Shown here: positions 7,114-16,477 of the stretch, piece after piece
Position numbering within the stretch: the first letter of the stretch is position 1
Layout of the letters: each line of letters begins with the position of its first letter
Assembly (NCBI RefSeq): GCF_033097365.1
Contig: NZ_AP028461.1
Span: forward strand, 3,348,001-3,412,000
Length of the DNA stretch: 64,000 nucleotides
Direction of reading: 5' to 3'
Origin: Actinoplanes sichuanensis
Lineage (GTDB): Bacteria; Actinomycetota; Actinomycetes; Mycobacteriales; Micromonosporaceae
Position numbers and translations under genes: made by a program
Notes under the pieces: generated by a model
The model's input: only the letters and a program-made list of their open reading frames with translations
Database searches by the model: none
Told to the model about the DNA's origin: nothing

Positions 7114-9568
7114 CACGATCGACTTCGGCATCGACCTGGGCACCACCAACAGCGCCATCGCGGTCGTCGAGGACGGCGTGCCGGTGGTCGTCAAGAGCAA
7201 CGACGGCTGGGACATCACCCCGTCGGCGGTGTGGATCCCCAAGCCCGGCGTGGTCCACGTCGGCCGGGCCGCCCGCGACCGGGCCGACCGTGACCCGGCC
7301 AACGCGGCCGGCGAGTTCAAACTGGAGATGGGTCTGGCCGACGCGACCCGGACGTTCGTCGACGGTCAGGTCACCATGGGCCCGGTCCAGCTGTCGGCGG
7401 AGGTGCTCAAGTCGCTGCGCGCCGACGCCGCCCACCACACCGGCGAGGCACCGGACGCCGCGGTGATCACCGTGCCGGCCGCGTTCGCGCTCAACCAGAA
7501 CAAGGCGACCACCGAGGCGGCGTCGTTGGCCGGGTTCTCGGTGGCCTGCCCGCTCGTGCAGGAGCCGACCGCCGCCGCGTTCGCGTACGGCTTCCAGAAG
7601 GCCGACGAGGACGCCTACTGGATGGTGTTCGACTTCGGTGGCGGCACCTTCGACGCGGCGGTGGTCAGCAAGCGCGACGGTGACCTGCGGGTGCTCAACC
7701 ACGCCGGTGACCCGTACCTGGGCGGCAAGCTGATCGACTGGGCGGTGGTCGAGCGGCTGCTGGCCCCGGCACTGATCAACGCGCTCGGCGTCGGCGAGTT
7801 CCGGCGCGACAACCCGCAGTGGCGCGACGCGTTCGCCAAGCTCAAGTCGGCCGCCGAGGAAGCCAAGATCATGCTGTCGCGGCGGCAGACCGCGGACGTG
7901 CTGGTCGACATCACGCTGCCCGGTGGCCGTACCGAGACGTTCGAGCACACGCTGACCCGCGACGGCGTCGACCGGGTCGCCGAGCCGTTCTACGTCCGCG
8001 CGATCAACCTGTGCCGGGGCGCGCTCGCCGAGGGTGGCCTCGACGTCGACGACATCGACAAGCTGCTCCTGGTCGGCGGTGTGACGCTCAGCCCCGGCCT
8101 ACGGGAGCGCCTCGCCGATCCGGGGCACGGGCTGGGCATCGCGCTCGACTACAGCCTCGACCCGACCACCGTGGTGGCCCGGGGAGCGGCGATCTTCGCG
8201 AGCACGCTGCGCCGGCCGTCGACCGGCACACACCAGCCGGCGGTGGGGGAGTTCGCGGTCGAGTTGGCCTATGAGCCGACCACCACCGTCAACACGCCCA
8301 CGGTGGCCGGGCGGCTGGTGTCCACCGGCGACGTCGACTGGTCCGGTTACCGGGTGACGATCAGCAACGCCGACTACCGTACGCCCGCCATCACCCCGAA
8401 CGCGCGGGGTGCGTTCTCCACCGAGGTGTACGTCGACGACCTGCAGGCCGCCCGGTTCACCATCGAGCTGACCTCGGCGTCGGGCGAGCCGCAGCGGCTC
8501 ACCCCGGACGGGCTGACGATCACCCACCGGGCCGTTGAGTTCGGTGGTGTGCGGCTGGCCCACTCGCTCGGCATCCAGCTGGCCGACCAGGCCTTCGCGC
8601 CGCTGGTCCGCAAGGGTGCCACCCTGCCGACCCGGGAGCGGGAGGTGTTCCGCACGTCGACGCCGCTGAACCGGTCGGACGCCGACGCGGTCATCCGCAT
8701 CCCGGTGGTGCAGGGTGAGCGTCCGCGCGGCGACCGCAACCGGCAGGTCGGTGTGCTGGAGATCCGGCCCAAGGACGTCCGCATCGATCTGCCGGCCGGC
8801 AGTGAGGTCGAGGTGACCTTCGAGGTGGACACGTCCAGCCTGGTCACCGTGGTCGCCGACGTGCCGCTGATCCAGACCCAGTTCGAGGCCGAGATCGCCC
8901 TCGACGACGTGCGCACCCCGGACCCGGTGGCGTTGACCACCATGCTGGACGACGCCGAGCGGCGGATGGCGCACCTGCGTGGGGCGGTCGCCTCCGGTGA
9001 CTCCGAGGACGCTCGTGACCGGCTCGCCGCCCTGGACCGGGAGGGCACCATGACCGGCGCCCGCGAGCAGGTGCAGGCGTCCGGGTTCGACGCGGGCGCC
9101 GCCGCCACCGCCGAGGACCGGCTGCGCAACGTGCAGGCCGAACTCGACATCATCGAGGACGCGGTCGGGCTGCCCGACCTGATCCAGCAGCTGGAGGAGG
9201 CGCTGTCCGCGGCCGACGAGATGGCCGCCGACGACGCCGACCGGCGTGAGGTCGGCGAGCTGCGGCGGCGGGCCCGGACCGCGATCGAGGCCCGGGACAG
9301 GTCGGCGATCCAGGCGCAGCTCGAACGGGTGCACGACTTCCTCATGGAGGTCGAGCGCCGGTCGCCCGACTGGCCGGTCAAGGTGTTCTTCATGCTCTGT
9401 GTCGAGCACGAGAAGCTCGGCATCTCGGCCCAGGCCGACGTGCTGATCGCGCAGGGCCGGCAGGCGATCGCCGGGCAGGACGCGCGCGCTCTGGACGCGG
9501 TCAACCAGCGGCTGGTTCGGCTGCTGCCGGTCGAGGTGGCCGGCAAGATCGGTGGCCTGCTGCGATGA
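7106..9568 (+). CDS. Divergent Hsp70 (DnaK-like) protein with long C-terminal helical region
   Basis: This 820-residue protein has a complete Hsp70 ATPase domain: the phosphate-1 motif GIDLGTTNS at residue 8, EPTAAAFAYGF, the phosphate-2 motif VFDFGGGTFD, and the adenosine motif LLVGGVTLSPG. It is longer than DnaK (about 610-640). The part after about residue 380 has little resemblance to the standard peptide-binding domain. It continues into charged helices that lack the DnaK EEVD/EEKK-type tail. ATG 7106 is preferred over TTG 7100 because GGGGGT lies at the right distance. It is probably a dedicated chaperone for proteins controlled by this operon, not the housekeeping DnaK. Confidence 0.9.
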   Translation: MRDTIDFGIDLGTTNSAIAVVEDGVPVVVKSNDGWDITPSAVWIPKPGVVHVGRAARDRADRDPANAAGEFKLEMGLADATRTFVDGQVTMGPVQLSAEVLKSLRADAAHHTGEAPDAAVITVPAAFALNQNKATTEAASLAGFSVACPLVQEPTAAAFAYGFQKADEDAYWMVFDFGGGTFDAAVVSKRDGDLRVLNHAGDPYLGGKLIDWAVVERLLAPALINALGVGEFRRDNPQWRDAFAKLKSAAEEAKIMLSRRQTADVLVDITLPGGRTETFEHTLTRDGVDRVAEPFYVRAINLCRGALAEGGLDVDDIDKLLLVGGVTLSPGLRERLADPGHGLGIALDYSLDPTTVVARGAAIFASTLRRPSTGTHQPAVGEFAVELAYEPTTTVNTPTVAGRLVSTGDVDWSGYRVTISNADYRTPAITPNARGAFSTEVYVDDLQAARFTIELTSASGEPQRLTPDGLTITHRAVEFGGVRLAHSLGIQLADQAFAPLVRKGATLPTREREVFRTSTPLNRSDADAVIRIPVVQGERPRGDRNRQVGVLEIRPKDVRIDLPAGSEVEVTFEVDTSSLVTVVADVPLIQTQFEAEIALDDVRTPDPVALTTMLDDAERRMAHLRGAVASGDSEDARDRLAALDREGTMTGAREQVQASGFDAGAAATAEDRLRNVQAELDIIEDAVGLPDLIQQLEEALSAADEMAADDADRREVGELRRRARTAIEARDRSAIQAQLERVHDFLMEVERRSPDWPVKVFFMLCVEHEKLGISAQADVLIAQGRQAIAGQDARALDAVNQRLVRLLPVEVAGKIGGLLR

Positions 9569-10389
9569 CGACCGCCGGTGTCTCCGAGGAGTTGGCGCTG
9601 GATCGGGCGCGTGCCGCGGCCCGGTCCGGTGACCTCGACGGCGCGCTCGAACTGCTCGGCGGCGACTCGCCGGCGGCGCTCGATCTGCGGGCCCGGGTGC
9701 ACGCGCAGCGTGGCGAGTTCGATGCGGCCGACGCGGCGTGGGCGCGGGTGTTGGCCGCCGATCCGTCGCACGCGGGGGCGGCGGCCGGGCGCCGGGCGAT
9801 CGCCGGGCGCGGCCGTCGCCGGCTGGTGACCGCCGGTGGGGCGGCGCTGGTGGTGCTGGTCCTGGTGTCCGGGGCGGTTCTGCTGGTCGGGCAGCCCGAT
9901 GAGCCGGGGTCCATGTCGGCCCCGGCGACCCCGGTCACGACCGTGCCGTCACCGGCGCCGTCGCCCTCCGTCACGGCTTCGCCCGCCTCCTCCCCGGATC
10001 GGCTCCTGCGCGGGCTGGCCGTCGCCGGGGTCACCGTCCGCGCGCGGGGCGCCGCCACCGAGGTGGTTTTCGACGAGGGCCTCTTCGTACGCGGGGACAC
10101 GCTGCGCACCGGCGCCGGTGCCACGCTCGAGCGGGTCGGGCGGGCCCTGCGCGACGCCGGTGATGTCACGGTCACGGTGGTCGGTCACGCCGTCCCGGTC
10201 ACCGGTGGGCGCACCGCCGGTGGGTCGACCACCGCCCTGGCGCGGGCTCAGGTCGCGGCGGCCCGGCTGGCCCGTGCGAGCGGGCTCCCGTTGACGTCGT
10301 TTCAGCTGGTCAGCGCCGATCAGAAGGACGGTCCGCACGGCTCACCGGAGGGCAATCGCACGGTCACCCTGCTGGTCGCCTCGCGTTAG
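9565..10389 (+). CDS. Membrane-anchored protein with TPR-like N-terminus and OmpA-like C-terminus
   Basis: This is a 274-residue protein. Residues 1-80 form TPR-like helices rich in alanine (LDLRARVHAQRGEFDAADAA). A single membrane span lies near residues 92-112. It is followed by a proline/threonine/serine linker and a C-terminal domain from about residue 145. That domain has the pattern F..G....L..G...LE.....L and VVGHAVPVTGG...ALARAQVAAARL, typical of the OmpA/MotB peptidoglycan-binding fold. The start overlaps the Hsp70 stop (ATGA). The topology would place TPR helices in the cytosol and the OmpA-like domain outside, so it may tether the chaperone to the envelope. This role is inferred. 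Confidence 0.7.
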   Translation: MTTAGVSEELALDRARAAARSGDLDGALELLGGDSPAALDLRARVHAQRGEFDAADAAWARVLAADPSHAGAAAGRRAIAGRGRRRLVTAGGAALVVLVLVSGAVLLVGQPDEPGSMSAPATPVTTVPSPAPSPSVTASPASSPDRLLRGLAVAGVTVRARGAATEVVFDEGLFVRGDTLRTGAGATLERVGRALRDAGDVTVTVVGHAVPVTGGRTAGGSTTALARAQVAAARLARASGLPLTSFQLVSADQKDGPHGSPEGNRTVTLLVASR

Positions 10390-10575
10390 GGTGACGTACA
10401 TCTCAAATTAACCTTCGTCTCCGTGGGTTTGCGCAGGTCGGTGGCGTGTACTCGACGCGGCGCCGGCCCCGGAGTGCCAAAGCTGTTCACCTTCGTGCCA
10501 TACGGTCAGCAACCGTCGCACACGGTTTCATCACGTGAGCGGTGCGTAATGCTGCCTGCTGAGAGGAGCACCACC

Positions 10576-10638
10576 ATGGCGAAGGACAAGAAGAAGGACA
10601 AGAAAGACAAGAAGTCGAAGAAGTCCAAGAAGAAGTAA
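10576..10638 (+). CDS. 20-residue lysine-rich small protein
   Basis: This short gene encodes Met-Ala-Lys-Asp followed almost only by lysine, with a few Asp and Ser (about 14 Lys in 20). Its ribosome site is excellent: AGGAG at 10564-10568, 7 nt before ATG. The TAA stop is followed by a strong hairpin. The reading frame extends upstream to 10423, but that part is not protein-like. It could be a nucleic-acid or ribosome-binding micropeptide; no function is assigned. It may have its own promoter in the 186-nt gap after the OmpA-like gene. Confidence 0.6.
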   Translation: MAKDKKKDKKDKKSKKSKKK

Positions 10639-10648
10639 GTGGTGCAGT

Positions 10649-10675
10649 GGCTCGCCCGGTCCGACCGGGCGAGCC
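10649..10675. terminator. Bidirectional hairpin terminator
   Basis: GGCTCGCCCGGTC and GACCGGGCGAGCC form a perfect inverted repeat with almost no loop (11-bp stem with a 5-nt loop in practice). It lies between the convergent small lysine-rich gene and prfC, 10 nt from each stop. Confidence 0.8.
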
Positions 10676-10683
10676 GCTCCGCA

Positions 10684-12288
10684 TTACAGCCCGGCGTCCA
10701 GTGGCGCGTCGAGCTTCAGATTCGGATGACGGCCGGCCACCGTCCGCATCCGCCAGCGGTGCGCGAACACCGCGAGCAGAGCACCATCGCGGATCCGGGT
10801 CATCACCTCGACCTGCGACTCCCCGCGCAGCATCTCCTTACCCTCGGCGTCGGTGACGGCCGCGATCTCGTACGGCAGGCGGTCCAGATGCACCTTGACC
10901 CCGAACTCGGCCTCCAGGCGGAAACTCGCCACCTCGAACTGCATCGGCCCGACCGCGGCCAGCACCGGCAGGCCGTCCCCACGCAGGTCGGACCGCAGCA
11001 CCTGGACCACACCCTCACCGTCGAGCTGCTCGATGCCCCGACGGAACCGCTTGTAGGCGCCGGTGTCGTCGGTCCGGCAGACCGCGAAATGCTCCGGCGG
11101 GAACGACGGCAGCGCCGGGAACTGGACCGCCTTGTCGGCGTAGAGAGTGTCGCCGATGCCGAGCGCGGTCGCGTTGACCAGGCCCACCACGTCACCGGGG
11201 AACGCCTCGTCGATGGTGTCCCGACCCTGCCCGAAGACCTGCTGCGCGTACTTGGTGGTGAACGGTCGCCCGGTCCCGGCGTGGGTGACGATCATGCCGC
11301 GCTCGAACCGGCCGGAGCAGATCCGCATGAACGCGACCTGGTCGCGGTGCGCCCGGTTCATGTTCGCCTGGATCTTGAAGACGAACCCGGAGAACGGGCT
11401 GTCGACAGGCCGCTCCCCGTCGTCGGCGGTCGGCCGGGCGGTGGCCGGCGGCGCCATCTCGACCAGGATGTTCAGCAGCTGCCGGACACCCAGGTTGGCG
11501 ACCGCGGCGCCGAACAGCACGGGTGTGCTGGTGGCGGCCAGGAACGTCTCCTGATCGTGGTCGGCGCCGGTCATCCCGAGCAGCTCCAGCTCCTCGTTGG
11601 CGGTCACCCACTCGGCGCCGTAGCGCTCCGCGGCCTCGGCGTCGGCCATCTCCTCCTCGATCGCCAGGTCGGCGCCACCGGGGGAACGCTGCATCCGGGT
11701 GAACACCCCGGTCCGCCTGTCGATCACCCCGTGGAAGTGCCCGGCGATCCCGACCGGCCAGGTCAGCGGGGTCGGCTTGAGCCCGATCCGCTGCTCGATC
11801 TCGTCCATCAGCGCGAGCGCCTCGTGACCGGGCCGGTCCCACTTGTTGATGAACGTGATCACCGGGATGCTGCGCTGCCGGCACACCTCGAACAGCTTCA
11901 GCGTCTGCGGCTCCAGGCCCTTGGCCGCGTCGAGCAGCATCACCGCGCTGTCGACGGCGGTCAGTACCCGGTACGTGTCCTCGGAGAAGTCGGCGTGGCC
12001 GGGTGTGTCGAGCAGGTTGATGACCGTATCGCCGTAGGAGAACTGCAACGCCGCCGACGTGACCGAGATGCCACGCTGCTGCTCCATCGCCATCCAGTCG
12101 GAGACGACACCCTTACGATCGCCCTTGCCGTGCACCGCGCCGGCCTGGCCGATCACACGCGCGTGCAGGGCGAGGGCCTCGGTCATCGTCGACTTGCCGG
12201 CGTCCGGGTGGGAGATCACCGCGAACGTACGCCGTCGCGCCGCCTGGGCGGCAACCCCCGCCGCCGATGTCAGCACGTTTTGACTCAC
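10684..12288 (-). CDS. prfC: Peptide chain release factor 3
   Basis: This is a 534-residue translational GTPase that recycles RF1/RF2 from the ribosome after termination. The G1 motif is SHPDAGKST, G3 is DTPGHADF and G4 is NKWD; C-terminal parts match RF3 (FKIQANMN, LFGAAVAN, VLRSDLRGDGLP). The GTG at 12288 is used because it follows GAGGGGTGTG and gives a normal N-terminus. The upstream extension to 12333 is not conserved-looking. It converges on the small lysine-rich gene. Confidence 0.95.
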   Translation of the reverse strand: MSQNVLTSAAGVAAQAARRRTFAVISHPDAGKSTMTEALALHARVIGQAGAVHGKGDRKGVVSDWMAMEQQRGISVTSAALQFSYGDTVINLLDTPGHADFSEDTYRVLTAVDSAVMLLDAAKGLEPQTLKLFEVCRQRSIPVITFINKWDRPGHEALALMDEIEQRIGLKPTPLTWPVGIAGHFHGVIDRRTGVFTRMQRSPGGADLAIEEEMADAEAAERYGAEWVTANEELELLGMTGADHDQETFLAATSTPVLFGAAVANLGVRQLLNILVEMAPPATARPTADDGERPVDSPFSGFVFKIQANMNRAHRDQVAFMRICSGRFERGMIVTHAGTGRPFTTKYAQQVFGQGRDTIDEAFPGDVVGLVNATALGIGDTLYADKAVQFPALPSFPPEHFAVCRTDDTGAYKRFRRGIEQLDGEGVVQVLRSDLRGDGLPVLAAVGPMQFEVASFRLEAEFGVKVHLDRLPYEIAAVTDAEGKEMLRGESQVEVMTRIRDGALLAVFAHRWRMRTVAGRHPNLKLDAPLDAGL

Positions 12289-12347
12289 CGATCCACACCC
12301 CTCACAAAACGGTGGCAGCCAACCGGCCGCCACCCTGCAACCTTAAA

Positions 12348-12821
12348 TCAGGTACGACCGTCGCGTTCCTGTGCCTGTCGCAGCGAGCGTTCGTACGGCA
12401 CCCAGTCGGCCAGCCGGACCGGAAATCCCTCACTCTTCAGCCGTTTCACGACGGCCGGGTCGTCGTCGACGATGACCGCGATCTCCCCGTCCCGGGCGAG
12501 TCGCCGCAGTCGGCTGAGCTTGTAGTCGCGGGCCGGCCGCCGATCGTCCTCGGGCCGCATCAGCAGCCGCCCGGCGGGCAGCCCGTGCTTGGCGAACCAT
12601 TTCTCGGTGACCGGCCGCAGCCACTCCGGCCGCCCGGTCAGCCAGACCAGGTCGTGATCCCGCGCATACCGGTGCACCAGGTCGGTTCCCTCGGACAGCG
12701 GCGGATCCCGGTCGGCGGCCGAGAAGAACCGCGCCCAGTCCTTCGGTGGCCGGGCCACGTGCCGCAGGCGGTGCCTTACGTCGGCGACCACCCCGTCGAC
12801 GTCGAATACTGCGAAAGGCAT
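12348..12821 (-). CDS. HAD-superfamily phosphatase-like protein
   Basis: This 157-residue protein has HAD motif I as FDVDGVVAD near residue 5, motif II (T in VWLTGRPEW), a lysine in DYKLSRL and motif III VIVDDDP. This is the pattern of the small phosphatase domain of the polynucleotide kinase 3'-phosphatase/LNS2 type. It stands alone with no kinase domain, so the substrate is unknown. It lies 4 nt downstream of the membrane-protein gene and 59 nt upstream of prfC. Confidence 0.8.
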   Translation of the reverse strand: MPFAVFDVDGVVADVRHRLRHVARPPKDWARFFSAADRDPPLSEGTDLVHRYARDHDLVWLTGRPEWLRPVTEKWFAKHGLPAGRLLMRPEDDRRPARDYKLSRLRRLARDGEIAVIVDDDPAVVKRLKSEGFPVRLADWVPYERSLRQAQERDGRT

Positions 12822-12825
12822 GTGA

Positions 12826-13518
12826 TCATTCTGCCGCCTTGATCCGGTCGACGATCTTGCGGCGGTCGCTGTCGTCGTTGCCGAGGTCGGCCGACGCCAC
12901 GGCGGCCAGCAGCGTGGCCCGCTCGGCCTCGGTGAAGCGCCGCAGGTTCGTCTCGGCCAGCACGAGCGCCTGATACTGCTCGTTGGCGGTGACCGGCACG
13001 GTGATCGCCTCGGTCAGTGTCGCCGCGTCGACCAGCCGCGGATCGCCCTGCATCAGCCCGAGCAGCAGCACCCGGACCGGTCCGGACGCCGTCGGGAAGA
13101 GTGCCTTGATCTCGTCCGGGTTGAAGGTCCGCTGACTGGCGAACGCCGCCGCCCGGGTGACGAGGTGATCCTGCACCTGCTTGCGGACGGTGTAGAAGGT
13201 GCCGCCGACCAGCTGGGTGTGGATCACCCCGTACGCCTCGGCGATCTCCGCCAGCTCGGTGTTGTTCAGCAGCCGGGCGGTCTCCGGCGCGCCGTGCCGG
13301 GCCATCTGGCGGACCAGCCGCAGCTCGAACCCGTCGGCGCTGATCATCAGCGCCTCCAGATGCGGCAGTAGGAACGGGCTGATCAGCAGCAGCGCGCCGG
13401 TGATCACCACGACGATCAGGGCCGCGCCCGGATCGGGGGAGAAGAAGGTCTTCCAGCCGGCCATCCCCAGGATGACCACTCCGACGCCCCCGACCGCCCA
13501 CAACCACCATCGATTCAT
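12826..13518 (-). CDS. Membrane protein of unknown function
   Basis: This 230-residue protein has two N-terminal membrane helices (about residues 5-23 and 32-54) and a soluble helical region of about 170 residues. That region reads ELRLVRQMARHG, AYGVIHTQLVGGTFY and TEAERATLLAAV. No family is recognised. It begins just after the sugar permease operon on the same strand (16 nt downstream of malG-like) and could be co-transcribed with it and with the HAD gene. Confidence 0.7.
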   Translation of the reverse strand: MNRWWLWAVGGVGVVILGMAGWKTFFSPDPGAALIVVVITGALLLISPFLLPHLEALMISADGFELRLVRQMARHGAPETARLLNNTELAEIAEAYGVIHTQLVGGTFYTVRKQVQDHLVTRAAAFASQRTFNPDEIKALFPTASGPVRVLLLGLMQGDPRLVDAATLTEAITVPVTANEQYQALVLAETNLRRFTEAERATLLAAVASADLGNDDSDRRKIVDRIKAAE

Positions 13519-13534
13519 GCGCAGAACCTATCGC

Positions 13535-14359
13535 TCACCCCTTGAGGCCGGTATGGGCCAAACCTTCGATGAACTGGCGCTGGGCGATCACGAAGACGAT
13601 CAGCACCGGAATCGCGGTCATCGACGCCGCCGACAGCTGCACGTTCCAGAGTTGTCCCTGGTAGGCGTCGGTGAACTGGGTGAGCGCCTGCGGCAGCGTG
13701 TATTTCGTCCGGGACGAGATGTACACCACAGGTTCCAGATACAGGTTCCAGCTGTGCAGGAACGTGAAGATCGCCACCGCGCCGAGCGCCGGGCGGGCCA
13801 GCGGCAGCGCGATCCGCCGGAAGATGGCGGGCCGGCCCAGGCCGTCGATGCGGGCCGCCTCCTCCAGTTCGCCGGGCAACGTGATGAAGAACTGCCGCAT
13901 GATGAACGTCGCCAGCACGCTCGGCGGTCCCAGCATCGGGACCAGGATCAGCGGCCAGTGGGTGTCGACCAGGCCGAGGCTGTTGAACATCCGGAACAGC
14001 GGGACGATCGTCACCTCGCTCGGGATCAGCAGACCGGTCAGCACCACCAGGAAGAGGACGTTCTGCCCGGGGAACCGGATCCGCGCGAACGCGTAGCCGG
14101 CCGTCGACGCCACCACCAGCGTGCCGAGGGTGACCACGACGGCGATGTACGCGCTGTTGAAGTACTGCTGGGCGAACGGCTGCATGGTGAACACCTGCCG
14201 CCACGGTTCGAGCGTCCAGGTGCCGGGCGCGAAGTCGAAGGCGAAGATGTCCGCGTTCGGCTTGAACGAACTGGTGACCATCCACCACGTGGGGAAGACG
14301 AACGGCACACACAGCACCAGCAGCAGCCCGTACAGCAGAAGCCTGTTCTTAGTTTTCAT
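13535..14359 (-). CDS. ABC sugar transporter permease (MalG type)
   Basis: This is a 274-residue inner-membrane permease with six predicted helices. The MalG-type EAA loop (EEAARIDGLGRPAIFRRIALP) contacts the ATPase. The start overlaps the partner permease by 11 nt. No ATP-binding subunit gene is in the locus. As in many actinobacteria, a shared MsiK-type ATPase elsewhere probably powers the transporter. Confidence 0.93.
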   Translation of the reverse strand: MKTKNRLLLYGLLLVLCVPFVFPTWWMVTSSFKPNADIFAFDFAPGTWTLEPWRQVFTMQPFAQQYFNSAYIAVVVTLGTLVVASTAGYAFARIRFPGQNVLFLVVLTGLLIPSEVTIVPLFRMFNSLGLVDTHWPLILVPMLGPPSVLATFIMRQFFITLPGELEEAARIDGLGRPAIFRRIALPLARPALGAVAIFTFLHSWNLYLEPVVYISSRTKYTLPQALTQFTDAYQGQLWNVQLSAASMTAIPVLIVFVIAQRQFIEGLAHTGLKG

Positions 14360-15236
14360 GGAACACCCATTTTTTGCGCATCTGCCATTGGAGAACGGTC
14401 AGCGCCAGCACGATCAGGAACAGCACCACGGACAGGGTCGAGCCGTAGCCGAAGGCGTGGAACTGGAACGCCTGCTGGTACAGGTAGTAGACGAGCACCG
14501 TGGTGGAGGTGCCCGGACCACCCTGGGTGAGGACGCTGATCTGCGCGAACACCTGCAACGACCCGACCACCGTGATGATCGACGTGAGCAGGATCGTCGG
14601 GCTGATCAGCGGCAGCGTGATCCGGCGGAAGACGGTCCACGGGCCGGCGCCGTCGGTGCGGGCCGCCTCGTACAGCTCCTGCGGGACACCCTGCAACGCG
14701 GCCAGGAACAGCACCATGTTGAGACCGACGTTCTTGAACACCTGCACGACCACGACCGAGGCCATCGCCGTGCCCTCGGACCGCAGCCAGTTCGGGCCGT
14801 CGATGCCGACCAGGTCGAGGAACGCGTTGATCCCGCCGTTGTCCTGCAGCAGGAAACCCCACACGATGGTCCAGGCCAGCAGCGACACCACGACCGGCGA
14901 GAAGAACAGCACCCGGAAGACCGTCGTGCCCCGCAACCGCTGGTTGAGCAGAACGGCCAGGACCAGAGCCAGACCCAGATTGAGTACGACCAAGCCCGCC
15001 GAGAACAGCGCGGTGGCCCGGAGCACCCCGGGGACCTGCGGATCCTCGGCCAGCTTGCGATAGTTCTCGGTCCCGACGAAGTCGAACGTGTCGGCGAGCA
15101 CGTTCCACTCGTGCAGGCTGTACCAGACGACCAGCACGAGGGGAACGAATACGAAGGCGACCGCGCCGATCAGGGCCGGGGTGACGAACAGGTAGCCGGT
15201 CAGCAGGTCGCGGCGCCGGGTGGTCCAGTAGTTCAC
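14349..15236 (-). CDS. ABC sugar transporter permease (MalF type)
   Basis: This is a 295-residue partner permease with six helices and an EAA loop (YEAARTDGAGPWTVFRRITLP). The GTG start at 15236 overlaps the binding-protein stop (GTGA). The much longer open frame upstream is not used. It forms a heterodimer with the MalG-type permease downstream. Confidence 0.93.
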   Translation of the reverse strand: MNYWTTRRRDLLTGYLFVTPALIGAVAFVFVPLVLVVWYSLHEWNVLADTFDFVGTENYRKLAEDPQVPGVLRATALFSAGLVVLNLGLALVLAVLLNQRLRGTTVFRVLFFSPVVVSLLAWTIVWGFLLQDNGGINAFLDLVGIDGPNWLRSEGTAMASVVVVQVFKNVGLNMVLFLAALQGVPQELYEAARTDGAGPWTVFRRITLPLISPTILLTSIITVVGSLQVFAQISVLTQGGPGTSTTVLVYYLYQQAFQFHAFGYGSTLSVVLFLIVLALTVLQWQMRKKWVFHEN

Positions 15237-16465
15237 TTGGCGAGCAGCGGGTCGATGGCCGTGCACACCCCGCCGAGAACCGCTGTGACGTCGGCGTCCG
15301 GCTTCCACAGCGGGTCGAGCGCGGACCGGACCGCCTGGTTGATCTCGGCGCTGCCGGTGTGGCTGGGCTTGACCTTGCCGGTGGCGATGCCGTCGATCAC
15401 CACGTTCTGCAGCTGTTCCGGCTTCAGCAGCGGGTTCGCCGTGGCCAGGGTGGCCGCGTTCAGCTGCGACTGCCGGGGCGGCGGGAAGAACCGGGCGAGT
15501 TTCGCCGAGTTGGCCTCGCTGGTGAAGAACTTGACGAACTCGGCGGCGGCGGCCGCGTGCTTGCCCTTCTTGAGCACGCCGAGCCCGCCCTGCCCGATCA
15601 CCGAGTAGGCGCCGGACGGCCCGGACGGCAGCGGGACGAGCGTCCAGGCGAACTTGCCGTCCTTGAGCAGCGACGCCCGTGAGATCTGGGCGATCGTCAT
15701 CGCCGACTCGCCGGCGAAGAAGTCGGCGGCCACCCCGGGCGCGGGCAGCGCCTTGTCGGTGAACACCGCCCGGTGCAGGAAGGTCATCGCGTCGATCATC
15801 GGCTGCTGGTCGAAGCCGCAGGTCTTGCCGTCGGCGCTCCACGCGTCGGCGCCCCAGCCGCGGAAGACGGTGGCCAGGTTGGTCCAGTCCTTGTAGTCGA
15901 AGTCCCGGATGACCAGTCCCTGCTTTCCGGTCTCGGCGGCGGTGGCGCGGGCCACCGCGACCGCGTTCGCCCAGGTCCACTGATCGCCCACGGGAAGCGT
16001 CTGACCGGCCTGCTTGAGCAGATCGGTGTTGACGAACACACCGAACGGCGAGGTGGAGAACGGGTAGCCGATCAGCTTGCCGTCCTGCTTCCACAACGCG
16101 GTGGCGGCCGGGGCCAGGTCGGCGGTGTTCTCGATGCTGTCGTCCAGTGGGGCCAGGGCGCCGGAGGCCACGAAGTCGGGGGCGGCGCCCTCCAGGATCC
16201 AGGCGATGTCGGGTGGGTTGCCACCGGCGATCTGCGTGGTCACCGTGGTGGTGTAGTTCTCCAGCGGCAGCGCCTCGAACGCGACCGTCACGTCCGGGTG
16301 GGTCGTCTTGTAGTCGGCGGCGATCGCGTTGAACAGTTCGACGTGGGCCGGGTTCGCCGACCAGGTGGTCATCCGCAACGTGACCGGGCCGTCGGCGTCG
16401 GACTCGCCGGTGCCACAGGCGGTGAGAAGGAGCAGGAGAGCGGCTATGGGAGCGATCTTGCGCAT
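15233..16465 (-). CDS. ABC sugar-binding lipoprotein
   Basis: This is a 410-residue extracellular solute-binding protein of family 1. A lipoprotein signal ends in LLLLLTACG, the cysteine being the lipidation site. The body has the family features VTLRMTTWSANPAH, VFVNTDLLKQAG and FFAGESAMTI. It captures the substrate for the two permeases downstream. The substrate is probably an oligosaccharide or sugar derivative related to the divergent secreted glycosidase. It begins 12 nt after the FAD oxidoreductase gene, so one transcript is likely. Confidence 0.93.
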   Translation of the reverse strand: MRKIAPIAALLLLLTACGTGESDADGPVTLRMTTWSANPAHVELFNAIAADYKTTHPDVTVAFEALPLENYTTTVTTQIAGGNPPDIAWILEGAAPDFVASGALAPLDDSIENTADLAPAATALWKQDGKLIGYPFSTSPFGVFVNTDLLKQAGQTLPVGDQWTWANAVAVARATAAETGKQGLVIRDFDYKDWTNLATVFRGWGADAWSADGKTCGFDQQPMIDAMTFLHRAVFTDKALPAPGVAADFFAGESAMTIAQISRASLLKDGKFAWTLVPLPSGPSGAYSVIGQGGLGVLKKGKHAAAAAEFVKFFTSEANSAKLARFFPPPRQSQLNAATLATANPLLKPEQLQNVVIDGIATGKVKPSHTGSAEINQAVRSALDPLWKPDADVTAVLGGVCTAIDPLLAK

Positions 16466-16477
16466 GACGTTCCTTTC

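Noticed and set aside
10684..12288. Tetracycline ribosomal-protection protein
   Set aside because: The GTPase sequence and C-terminus match release factor 3 rather than TetM/Otr proteins.
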